Shown here one piece after another: positions 34,291 through 42,289 of a stretch of DNA of 64,000 bases. The stretch's first letter is position 1; each line of letters begins with the position of its first letter. The notes below the pieces were generated by a model. That model had not been told where the DNA came from. It saw nothing but the letters and a program-made list of their open reading frames with translations, and did no database searches. Origin of the DNA: Bradyrhizobium sp. BTAi1 (GTDB lineage: Bacteria; Pseudomonadota; Alphaproteobacteria; Rhizobiales; Xanthobacteraceae); contig NC_009485.1 of assembly GCF_000015165.1 (NCBI RefSeq), positions 5,599,501 to 5,663,500 of the forward strand. The letters run 5' to 3'. A program made the translations under genes and the position numbers.

Positions 34291-35676
34291 TCACGAGGCC
34301 TTCTTGATCTTGAAGCTGGCGACGTAATCATCTGGCTTGGTCGGATCGAACGGCTTGCCCATCACCGAGAACGATTTGTAGGAGTCCTTCGGCGGCGTCA
34401 GGCCCATCTCGGTCATGACCTTGCGGGTGTCGGTGGCCAGATAGATCTGCTCGGCGACCGCCTTGTAGTCGACATCGCCCTTGATCTGGCCCCAGCGCTT
34501 CATCTGGGTCAGCATCCACACCGCAAAGGACTGCCACGGGAACGGATCGAAATCGACTCGTTTCGGGTCGGTCTTCACGCCACCAAGGCCGTCGGCATAG
34601 GTGCCGGTCAACACCTGCTCCAGCACCGTCACCGGCGCGTTGATGTAGTTGGCCGGCGCGATCGCCTCCGCAATCTGCTTCCGGTTATCCGCCTTCGACG
34701 CGTAGGCCGTGGCATCGACGATGGCGCGGGTCAGCGCGGCGAAGCTGTTCGGCGCGGATGTAATGAACTCGCGGCTGGCGGCGAAGCTGCAGCAGGGATG
34801 GCCGTCCCAGATCTCCTTGGACAGAATATGCAGGAAGCCGACGCCGTCATAGATCGCGCGCTGGCAGATGTTGTCGGGCGCAAGGAAGCCGTCGATGTTG
34901 TCGGCCCTGAGGTTGGCGACCATCTCCGGCGGCGGCACCGAACGCAGCTGCACGTCGGTATCGGGATCGATGCCGTGCTCGGCGAGATAATAGCGCAGAA
35001 GATAATTGTGCATCGAATAGTCGAAGGGAATCGCGAATTTGAGACCCTTCCAATCCTTCGGATCGCGCTTGTCCTTGTGCTTCATCGACAGCACGATGCC
35101 CTGCCCGTTGATGTTCTCGATCGCGGGCACGGTGAAGGGGATCGGCTGCGCGCCGAGCCCCAGCGAGATCGCGATCGGCATCGGCGCCAGCATATGCGAG
35201 GCGTCGTATTCCTTGTTGATGGTCTTGTCGCGGATGACGGCCCAGCCCGCGGTCTTCACCACCTCCACATTCAGGCCAGCCTTCGCATAGAAGCCGAGCG
35301 GCGCCGCCATGATGATCGGCGTGGCGCAGGTGATCGGGATGAAACCGACCTTGAGATCCTTCTTCTCAGGTGCCCCCGCTTCGGCGAAGGCTTCGGTCGC
35401 GGTCTTCAGCGGGAAGAATTGCGACACCGCGGCCAGCGCGGTGGCCGCGCCGACCGATTTCAGGAACGCGCGGCGCGTGGCGGCTTGCGGAAAGACGGCG
35501 CGCAGCACCGCCGAGGCGACGACGTTCTCGTAGCGCTTCTCCGCGGACTCCACCACCGGCTCACAGCGCAACGCGCGCAGGGCGTGCTCATGTTCGGCCG
35601 GACTGCGATGCTGGCCGCAAATACAACCGGCATTCACGCGTGAATCGGCATCGAACGGATCATCGAAAATCGACAT
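34291..35676 (-). CDS. ABC transporter substrate-binding protein, nitrate/cyanate type (Tat-exported)
   Basis: 461 residues of the NrtA/CmpA class. An internal Tat signal (ATRRAFLKSVGAATALAAV, residues 67-85) is preceded by a 66-residue cytoplasmic-looking extension holding Cys 18, Cys 20, His 23, His 29, His 31 and Cys 38. The binding domain begins at KVGFIPITCATPIIMAAPLG and has GWAVIRDKTINKEYDASHML. It should capture cyanate (inferred from cynS) in the periplasm. It lies 96 nt after the rhodanese gene and 181 nt before the permease. Confidence 0.9.
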   Translation of the reverse strand: MSIFDDPFDADSRVNAGCICGQHRSPAEHEHALRALRCEPVVESAEKRYENVVASAVLRAVFPQAATRRAFLKSVGAATALAAVSQFFPLKTATEAFAEAGAPEKKDLKVGFIPITCATPIIMAAPLGFYAKAGLNVEVVKTAGWAVIRDKTINKEYDASHMLAPMPIAISLGLGAQPIPFTVPAIENINGQGIVLSMKHKDKRDPKDWKGLKFAIPFDYSMHNYLLRYYLAEHGIDPDTDVQLRSVPPPEMVANLRADNIDGFLAPDNICQRAIYDGVGFLHILSKEIWDGHPCCSFAASREFITSAPNSFAALTRAIVDATAYASKADNRKQIAEAIAPANYINAPVTVLEQVLTGTYADGLGGVKTDPKRVDFDPFPWQSFAVWMLTQMKRWGQIKGDVDYKAVAEQIYLATDTRKVMTEMGLTPPKDSYKSFSVMGKPFDPTKPDDYVASFKIKKAS

Positions 35677-35772
35677 GTGCTGCGCCCCTTTGTCACACCC
35701 GCGCTATCAGCGCCTTCGAACAGCTCGTCCGGCCGCATTTTTCAGCGGCCGGACGTGCATAACATGCAGCTT

Positions 35773-36648
35773 CTATGCCGCTTTGCTGGTCATCGCCGGC
35801 ATCGGCAGGCCTTCCTCGATCGGCAGCGACGGGTCGCGCGACCACTCGTTCCACGAGCCGAAATACATCCGCACATCCTTCACACCGGCGTTCTTCAGCG
35901 CGAGGAACGTGTTCGACGCCCGCGCGCCCTTGAAGCAGTAGAGATAGACCGGCGTGTCGACGTTGATGCCGACGGTGGCGCATTCGGCGAGGATCTCGTC
36001 CTTCGACTTGAAGCGCGGGCCTTCGCCGGTCGGCTTCATCATGCGGTACCATTCGAGCCACACGGCGCCGGGGATGCGGCCCTTGCGCGGGCAGAAATCC
36101 TTGCCGTAGGGCGAGGATGAATCGCCGATCCACTCATCGACGTCGCGGACGTCGAGGATCGCGATCGCAGGATTGCCGACCGCCGCCAGCATGGCCTTGG
36201 CATCGATCAGGATGCTGCCCGCCTCCGGCACGATCTTGAACGAAGCCTTCGCCGGCGTCGGCACATCGGTCGTGATCGGCAAGCCCGTCGCGACCCAGGC
36301 GTCGTAGCCGCCATGCAGCACCTTCACCTTGGGATAGCCGAGCATCGTCAGCAGGAAATAGCCGCGGCAGGACTGGCCGAAGCCGGAGTTCATCGACTGC
36401 TCATAGACCACGGCCGTCTCGGCGCCCGACAGACCGGCCGCGCCGAAGGCGTCGGCGAATTTCGTCTTCAGCTCTTCGATGCCCTCCGGCGTCGACGTCG
36501 CAAGATAGGTGAAGATCTCATGGACGTTGACGGCGCCGGGAAGATGTCCCGCACCATAGGCATCGGGATTGCGGGTGTCGATGACGACACACGGCTCGGT
36601 CTTGATGAGTTCAGCGAGTTCGCCGGCAGTAATCAGAACGTCCGTCAT
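35773..36648 (-). CDS. Sulfurtransferase (tandem rhodanese domains)
   Basis: 291 residues from the ATG at 36648. Two rhodanese domains: an inactive-type first domain (VVIDTRNPDAYGAGHLPGAV, loop EQSMNSGF without Cys) and an active second domain (ILDVRDVDEWIGD, catalytic loop YCFKGARAS). This is the layout of thiosulfate or 3-mercaptopyruvate sulfurtransferases, which move sulfane sulfur to cyanide or thiols. The CFKGAR loop differs from both CRKGVT (thiosulfate) and CGSGVT (mercaptopyruvate) types, so the donor is uncertain. It sits between the flavoprotein and the cyanate-type transporter. Confidence 0.9.
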   Translation of the reverse strand: MTDVLITAGELAELIKTEPCVVIDTRNPDAYGAGHLPGAVNVHEIFTYLATSTPEGIEELKTKFADAFGAAGLSGAETAVVYEQSMNSGFGQSCRGYFLLTMLGYPKVKVLHGGYDAWVATGLPITTDVPTPAKASFKIVPEAGSILIDAKAMLAAVGNPAIAILDVRDVDEWIGDSSSPYGKDFCPRKGRIPGAVWLEWYRMMKPTGEGPRFKSKDEILAECATVGINVDTPVYLYCFKGARASNTFLALKNAGVKDVRMYFGSWNEWSRDPSLPIEEGLPMPAMTSKAA

Positions 36649-36695
36649 GGCAGGCCTCTCCTGGTGGATGTGTTGGTTTGCCGTTCTCGCCGGCG

Positions 36696-37817
36696 TCAGC
36701 CGTCGGCGAGCATCTTGCGGAGCTGCTTGGTCGCGGGGGTGACGATCGCGACGAAATAGGCCTCGCGCAGGCGACGTTCGGCGCGATTGCCCTTGATGTA
36801 GCCGCGCGCCCCGCAATGGAGCATCGCGGCGTGAGCCGCAGCAACGCTGGCCTCGCCGGCCCGCAGGCGCAGCGCGACCACCTTGCGCCAGTAGGTCTCG
36901 TCTGTGTTGTAGGGGTCACTGGCCAGGATGGCCGTCTCCTTGGCGAGCTCGTCGGCGAGCGCGCTGAAGTCGACCGGCTGTTGCGGCAGATAGCGGTTGA
37001 CGTGGCCGAGCGGCGCCTCGACCTCCTGCATGATCTTGATGCAGTCCTTGATCAGGCCGAGCGCCATGCCGGCCTGAAGCAAAATGAAGCCGGCGCGGAT
37101 CTTCTTGACGAAGGGCCCCGCGGGATCGGCGAGGATCAATTCGTCCGGCACGAACAGGTCGCGGAACTGGATGCCATAGGTGCCGGTGCCGTCCATCGCC
37201 AGGAACGGCTGGCATGGCTGCAGGGTCACCGCCGGATCGGCGCAATCGGCCACGAACATCACGATCTCGCCGGGCGCATCCTCGCGCTCGAAGATCGTGC
37301 CGAATATGTGGTCGGGCCCGAGATTGGAGACCCAGGGCAGCGCGCCGCGCACGACATAGCCGCCCTCGACCTTCCGCCCCTTCAGCTTCAGCTTCTCGAT
37401 GCCGAAAAAGCTCTTCATCGGGTTGGAGAGCCCGGTGCCGCCGAGCAGCCGGCCACAGGCCGCATCGTCGAGCAGGCGATCGACCAGCGCCCGGTTGCTC
37501 GAATTCGCGATGTACCAGACCAGCGTGTTCTGGCACCACGCCATGAAGGCCGAGGCGCCGCAGACCTCGCCGATCGCCGCGATCGCGGCGATCGCGCTGT
37601 TCAGATCAGCCTCGCCATTGTCAGGCACATGGCTGCTCCAGGCGCCGACCTCGCCGAAGCGGCGGAGCACCTCGGCCGGATACACCGTGCCGGCGTCGAT
37701 GCCAGCGGCCAGCGGCGCGAGCTCATTGCGCGCGATCGCCGCCACCTGCTCGACGGTCGACGGCATGGGCATCACGCCCGCCCCATCGACCGCCAGATGC
37801 TGTCCGAGTGAACCCAT
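36696..37817 (-). CDS. Acyl-CoA dehydrogenase-fold flavoprotein
   Basis: 373 residues. N-terminal helical domain, central beta domain (LGGTGLSNPMKSFFG, GYVVRGALPWVSNLG) and C-terminal helical domain ending RAERRLREAYFVAIVTPATK. True acyl-CoA dehydrogenases carry a catalytic Glu in a YEGT-like motif after this last helix; here the stretch reads VTPAT, without Glu. That is closer to flavin-dependent monooxygenases of the same fold (such as the DszC type), but no flavin reductase is adjacent. Neighbours suggest work on a sulfur or nitrogen compound. Confidence 0.85.
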   Translation of the reverse strand: MGSLGQHLAVDGAGVMPMPSTVEQVAAIARNELAPLAAGIDAGTVYPAEVLRRFGEVGAWSSHVPDNGEADLNSAIAAIAAIGEVCGASAFMAWCQNTLVWYIANSSNRALVDRLLDDAACGRLLGGTGLSNPMKSFFGIEKLKLKGRKVEGGYVVRGALPWVSNLGPDHIFGTIFEREDAPGEIVMFVADCADPAVTLQPCQPFLAMDGTGTYGIQFRDLFVPDELILADPAGPFVKKIRAGFILLQAGMALGLIKDCIKIMQEVEAPLGHVNRYLPQQPVDFSALADELAKETAILASDPYNTDETYWRKVVALRLRAGEASVAAAHAAMLHCGARGYIKGNRAERRLREAYFVAIVTPATKQLRKMLADG

Positions 37818-37853
37818 GACGCGTCCTCCGCTGCTTCAGGCCGTCAGCCCAAC

Positions 37854-38396
37854 TCAGATTCCGACTTCGAGATTGACCGGACGCGTGAAGGTGTTGGCCA
37901 CCGGCGACCACTTCTTGACGTGATCGATCAGGGCCTGGACCTCTTCCTTGGAAATGCCCTCGCATTCCATGTCGACCTTGACCCGCACATCGGTGAAGCC
38001 CACCGGCTTCTCGCTGACGTCGCCCGTGCCCCAGACCGCGGTGATGTTGAGATCGCCCTCGAGTTCCAGCTCGAGCTTGTTGACGATCCAGCCGCGATGC
38101 ACGGCATTGGCGTGCAGGCCGACCGCGAGGCAGGAGCCGAGCGCGGCGAGCGAGGCCTCCGACGGATTCGGCGCGGTGTCGTCGCCCAGCAGCCCCGGCG
38201 GCTCGTCGACGATGTAAGGCGCGAGATTGCGGATGTAGTTGGCGTGGCGGAACTTGCCCTCCGCGACGGTCTTGCACTTCAGGGTCTTGATGACCTTGGG
38301 GTTGGCCTTGCCGTTGGCGATGAGCTGTTCGAGCCCGCCTTTATCGATCGGTGCGAGGCAGCCCGTGAGGGCCGTCTTCTGAACAACAGCGGTCAT
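37854..38396 (-). CDS. OsmC family protein
   Basis: 180 residues from the ATG at 38396. The OsmC fold is shown by NPSEASLAALGSCLAVGLHA, with the first conserved Cys, and ANTFTRPVNLEVGI at the end. The second Cys of classic Ohr/OsmC peroxidases (in a CPxS loop) is replaced: here the loop is KKWSPVAN. A further Cys is in VDMECEGI. A peroxidase role is therefore doubtful; it may handle thiols or persulfides. It is the first gene of the cyanate/rhodanese cluster. Confidence 0.88.
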   Translation of the reverse strand: MTAVVQKTALTGCLAPIDKGGLEQLIANGKANPKVIKTLKCKTVAEGKFRHANYIRNLAPYIVDEPPGLLGDDTAPNPSEASLAALGSCLAVGLHANAVHRGWIVNKLELELEGDLNITAVWGTGDVSEKPVGFTDVRVKVDMECEGISKEEVQALIDHVKKWSPVANTFTRPVNLEVGI

Positions 38397-38644
38397 CTGA
38401 TTTCTCTCCCTGGGATCGAGGATACCGAACGGTCTGTTTCCTGCACGAAGCGTGCCAGGGAGGCTGGAAATCAAAAGGCGGAATGATCCTCGCGGCTTAG
38501 GACAAGATGGCAGAACGTGGCCCGACCTTGTCTGCCCAAGCGCGATGCACAATGCTGCTCGTCACGATGAAATTGAGCGCAAGTCCGCCTGTTGGCCGCG
38601 AGCACACTTGCTTGCTCACGCGCACAGCGATTAAGCTCGCGCGC

Positions 38645-39325
38645 ATGGGCAAGTCAGCTGCGGGCAAACAGACAAGCAAGAAGCCGGCGATCGTGCGGAC
38701 GATTGCGGCGGTTGACGAGGACTCGGCGCGTGGCCGCTTGCTCGGCGCGGCGACGCGGCTGTTCTGCAAGAACGGCATCAACGCCACCGGCATCGACGCC
38801 ATCATCAGCGAGGCTGGGACGGCGAAGACCACACTCTACAAATTATTCGGATCGAAGACCGCGCTCGTCACCGCCGTGCTGGAGAGCGAGGGCAAGCAAT
38901 GGCGGGAATGGTTCATCGGCGCGATCGAGGCCGGCGGCGGCGATGCCGAGACCAAGCTGGCGCGGATCTTTCCGGCGTTGAAGAGCTGGTTCGGCGAGGA
39001 GCGCTTCTATGGCTGCCCCTTCATCAACGCAGTCGGCGAGCACGACAAGGACCAGAAGCAGTTCCGCACCATCGCGATGCGCCACAAGAAGGTGGTGCTT
39101 GCCCATATCGAAAAACTGGCCCGTGAGATGGGCGCTCAGGATCCCGAAAGCTTCGCGCATCAGCTGGCGCTGTTGATCGACGGCGCGATCGTCGCCGCCA
39201 TGGTGTCGCGCAATCCCGAGGTCGCCGACACCGCGGGCCTGGCCGCGAGCACCCTGTTCGAGCCGGTCAGGCTGAAGGCCGGAAAGCGCAGCAGCAGGCC
39301 GGATGCTCAGCTCGCCGCGGTGTAG
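38645..39325 (+). CDS. TetR/AcrR family transcriptional regulator
   Basis: 226 residues from the ATG at 38645. N-terminal HTH: LGAATRLFCKNGINATGIDA followed by ISEAGTAKTTLYKLFGSKTA. The ligand domain contains a Cys in FYGCPFINAVGE, a segment shared by a TetR subgroup that includes reactive-electrophile sensors. It is divergent from the OsmC gene with about 250 bp between them, so it likely controls the cluster on the minus strand. Confidence 0.9.
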   Translation: MGKSAAGKQTSKKPAIVRTIAAVDEDSARGRLLGAATRLFCKNGINATGIDAIISEAGTAKTTLYKLFGSKTALVTAVLESEGKQWREWFIGAIEAGGGDAETKLARIFPALKSWFGEERFYGCPFINAVGEHDKDQKQFRTIAMRHKKVVLAHIEKLAREMGAQDPESFAHQLALLIDGAIVAAMVSRNPEVADTAGLAASTLFEPVRLKAGKRSSRPDAQLAAV

Positions 39326-39343
39326 CCGCCGCGGCTGCCGCCC

Positions 39344-39565
39344 TCAGCGGAAATAATCGCCGACAAGGTCGAGGTCGCGCGGCAGAGGCTTTGCCCCGTT
39401 CAGGCCCGCGTCGATGACCCGCCGGCAGGCCGCCACCGCATCCTCATCCCCGAGTTCGTTGGCGGCTTCGAGCACGAGCCAGGCGGCCTCCGCCACGCTG
39501 CGGTCGGCCGCCGGCTCGCGGCGGAGCGGTCGTCGTGCGGAGCCGTGTAGATCCATGCTGTTCAT
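39344..39565 (-). CDS. Small soluble protein, unknown
   Basis: 73 residues (MNSMDLHGSARRPLRREPAA...). The core AEAAWLVLEAANELGDEDAV followed by AACRRVIDAGLNG is helical, with a C-terminal PLPRDLDLVGDYFR. It lies 23 nt after the DUF2336 gene on the same strand and may be co-transcribed. Codon use matches neighbours, so I consider it real, but no family is recognised. Confidence 0.6.
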   Translation of the reverse strand: MNSMDLHGSARRPLRREPAADRSVAEAAWLVLEAANELGDEDAVAACRRVIDAGLNGAKPLPRDLDLVGDYFR

Positions 39566-39588
39566 AACACCGTCCTTCGATGACGACG

Positions 39589-40701
39589 TCAGTGGGCGAG
39601 AGCACGCGGCTCGCGTCCGGTCTTGGCGGGATTCTTCCGTGACTGATAGAAATCGATGACGCTGCGCGAGGCCTGCATGTCGAGGCGGGCATAGTCGCGC
39701 TCCAGATCCTGCAGCTCGCCGGCGGTGATTCGATGCTCGCGGGCGCCGAGGAACGCCAGCGCCATGGTCGTGTCCCAGCTGAAATGCAGCGCCTTGGCCA
39801 ACATCAGCAGCATCTCGCGATTACGGTCGAACAGCGCCCGCTCGACGACATCGGCCGGCAGGCCGGACAACAGCGCCAGGCCGATCATCACCTCCTCGAC
39901 CTTGTGGGCGACGGCGTAGCCGGCAATGGTGCTTTCGTGCAGATTGCCCAGGCGATGCTGGATCGAGACAGTGCGCTTGGCGACAAAGTAGTTGCGCGAG
40001 CCCGGGCCGAACTTGGATTGCAGATCGCCGGCGATATTGGCGACCGAGCTGTGGATCTCGCCGACGAGCTCCGGCCGTTCCTCCGCCAGCCGTTTGCCGA
40101 CGTCGTCGGAGGCCTTGGCGATCAATTGCTGGAACAGATGGCGCGGGATGTCGAGACGCCGGCCGAGATGCTCGGCCAGGATGGAGTCGTTCTCGGCACG
40201 CTGCACCATGTGCAGGAAGCCCGAGCCGGAGAATTGCGCGCCCTGATTGCGCGCAACCGCATTGGCGACGGCGCTGTTGCCGCGCGAGGCCAGCACGTCG
40301 GTCACGGCAGGGCTCAGGCTCTTACGCTCGGCGATCGCGAGCAGATGCGCCTGGCTCTTGGTGCGGGCGTTCTCCAGCAGCGCGACATCGTCGAGCCGTT
40401 CGGATTCGCGCAGCACCGGGCCGGCGACCTCGATCGCGTCGTCGAAAGCGAGCTTGCGAACGACGCTGGCCGGCGAATATTCGATCCTCGCCAACCGATG
40501 CGCCAGCTTGGCGCGCGCTTCCGTCTCGATCTCGTCGGCGAGCCGGCCGATCACCTCGCCGAACGTGGCGATCTCCTCTTCGCAATAACGTCCCGCGATC
40601 AAAAGATCGGTCGCGTGCCACAGCGCGCGCTCGCGGCTGTCAGCCGTCCCCCGCGCGATCGCATCCTCAAGATCCTGCAATATGGAATGTGTTTCGTTCA
40701 T
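39589..40701 (-). CDS. DUF2336 domain protein
   Basis: 370 residues from the ATG at 40701, helical throughout. VRKLAFDDAIEVAGPVLRES, AVTDVLASRGNSAVANAVARN and the HEAT-like helical pattern match DUF2336, an alphaproteobacterial family of unknown function often found in signalling or motility contexts. No signal peptide. An upstream ATG adds 37 residues of poor quality. Confidence 0.85.
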   Translation of the reverse strand: MNETHSILQDLEDAIARGTADSRERALWHATDLLIAGRYCEEEIATFGEVIGRLADEIETEARAKLAHRLARIEYSPASVVRKLAFDDAIEVAGPVLRESERLDDVALLENARTKSQAHLLAIAERKSLSPAVTDVLASRGNSAVANAVARNQGAQFSGSGFLHMVQRAENDSILAEHLGRRLDIPRHLFQQLIAKASDDVGKRLAEERPELVGEIHSSVANIAGDLQSKFGPGSRNYFVAKRTVSIQHRLGNLHESTIAGYAVAHKVEEVMIGLALLSGLPADVVERALFDRNREMLLMLAKALHFSWDTTMALAFLGAREHRITAGELQDLERDYARLDMQASRSVIDFYQSRKNPAKTGREPRALAH

Positions 40702-40857
40702 GATCAAAGCCGCCAGCCACAGCGAAAAAAATGTAGTACGGCACTCATACCGCCGGAACGCGAGTGTTCCGTAACGGGGCGCGTGACGATTTGATCGTGG
40801 TTTTTCGGTCAAATGCGCAAGGGCGCGTTAAGCATGCCCGGCGGCCCGGGCCGTTGC

Positions 40858-42279
40858 TCAGCGCTCGCGCATCGCGTCGTGGAGGTGCTCCCGCAACGGC
40901 GCCAGCAGGAAATCGATGATGCGCCTTTTGCCGGTCAGGATCTCGGCCTTCACCGACATGCCCGGCACCAGCGCCGCCGTGCGGCCATCGACGTCCAGCG
41001 TGCTGCGGTCGAGCGCGATATGCACCATGTAGCGCAGCCGCTCGCTGGCTTCGACGCGGTCGGTCTGGTCGGCCTGGCGCTCGGCGCCCTGGACGCCATT
41101 GGGATTGACCGGCGCGGCCTCGGCGTCGCGATCGACCGAGGTCACCTGGCCGCCGAGCAGGCCATAACGGGTGAACGGAAAGGCGTCGACCTTGAGCTCG
41201 ACGCGCTGGCCGGCCTCGACGAAGCCGACATCGCGGTTCTCGACCACCGCCTCGACCTCGATCCTGTCGTCGTCGGGAACGACCGACAGCAGCTGCTGCG
41301 CCGGCGTCACCACGGCGCCCGCGGCGGCGCCGTGCATCTGCTGCACGGTGCCGTCGATCGGCGCGCGCAGGGTCTGCAGCTCGGCGCGGCGCGTCGCCTT
41401 GGTCAAGGCCTCGCCGGCGGCGCGGGCGCGCTCGCGCGCGGTGGCGAGGTCGCGCATCGCCTTGTCGCGGATCTCGGCCTCGGTCGCGGCGATCTTCTGA
41501 TCGAGCCCGGCGATCGTGGCGTCGAGCGCGATGATCTTGGCCTTGTTGATCGCGAGCTCGGCGCGGGTCTCGGCCAGCAATTGCTGGCTTTCCAGCCGGG
41601 CGATGATCGAGGCATTGCCGATCTCGCTCGCCTTGGTGCGGATCTCGGCGCGCTCGGCGACCATCGGCAGGGTCTGCTCATATTTGGCAACCGTCTGCTG
41701 CAGCGCCTCGCGCTCGGCGATGTGCTGGGCGCGCTCCTGCGCGAGCGCCGCCAACTGGCTGGCGCGCATTGCCAGCTGCGCCGTGAGCTGGGCCTGGGCG
41801 CGGGCGCGGTCGAGCGGATCGACGCCGACCACGAGGTCGAATGGCCCGATCTTCACGCCGTCGAGGAACGCCGCCAGCCGTACCTCGTCGAGCAGGCTCG
41901 CGATCAGGTCGCTGCGGGCGCGATCGGCCTCGGCGCTCACCGACGTCTTGTCGAGCTCGATCAGCGCGTCGCCGGCGCGCACGCGCTGCCCCGGCTGCAC
42001 CAGCACCGCCTTGACGCTTGCGGTCTCGAACGGTTGCACCACCTGCGTCCGGGTGTGAGAGATCACCTTGCCGCTGGCGACCGCGACGATATCGACCTTG
42101 CCGAGGAACGCCCAGCCGAGCGCCGCAAAGGTCACGGTGCACAGCGCCAGCGCCGTGATGCGTCCGAGCGGATTGGGCGGCGTCTCCGTGATTTCGAGGG
42201 CCGCGGGAAGGAATTCGCGTTCCGACACGTTGCCGCCGCCGAACGACAGGCTTCGCAGAAGGCTTGCAGGTGTGCTCAT
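40858..42279 (-). CDS. Type I secretion periplasmic adaptor (HlyD family)
   Basis: 473 residues. One transmembrane segment (ITALALCTVTFAALGWAFLG, near residue 40), then lipoyl half ASGKVISHTRTQVVQPFETA, a long coiled coil (about 110-290) and the second half LRAPIDGTVQQMHG. This is the HlyD/PrtE layout. It links the inner-membrane exporter encoded just upstream to a TolC-type outer-membrane channel, which is not encoded in the window. Its ATG lies 10 nt after the stop of the transporter gene. Confidence 0.93.
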   Translation of the reverse strand: MSTPASLLRSLSFGGGNVSEREFLPAALEITETPPNPLGRITALALCTVTFAALGWAFLGKVDIVAVASGKVISHTRTQVVQPFETASVKAVLVQPGQRVRAGDALIELDKTSVSAEADRARSDLIASLLDEVRLAAFLDGVKIGPFDLVVGVDPLDRARAQAQLTAQLAMRASQLAALAQERAQHIAEREALQQTVAKYEQTLPMVAERAEIRTKASEIGNASIIARLESQQLLAETRAELAINKAKIIALDATIAGLDQKIAATEAEIRDKAMRDLATARERARAAGEALTKATRRAELQTLRAPIDGTVQQMHGAAAGAVVTPAQQLLSVVPDDDRIEVEAVVENRDVGFVEAGQRVELKVDAFPFTRYGLLGGQVTSVDRDAEAAPVNPNGVQGAERQADQTDRVEASERLRYMVHIALDRSTLDVDGRTAALVPGMSVKAEILTGKRRIIDFLLAPLREHLHDAMRER

Positions 42280-42289
42280 TGCCTTCTCC

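Noticed and set aside
38600..38617. GAGCA...TGCTC inverted word before the TetR gene as an operator
   Set aside because: Five-bp arms with an 8-bp spacer are too short to claim.
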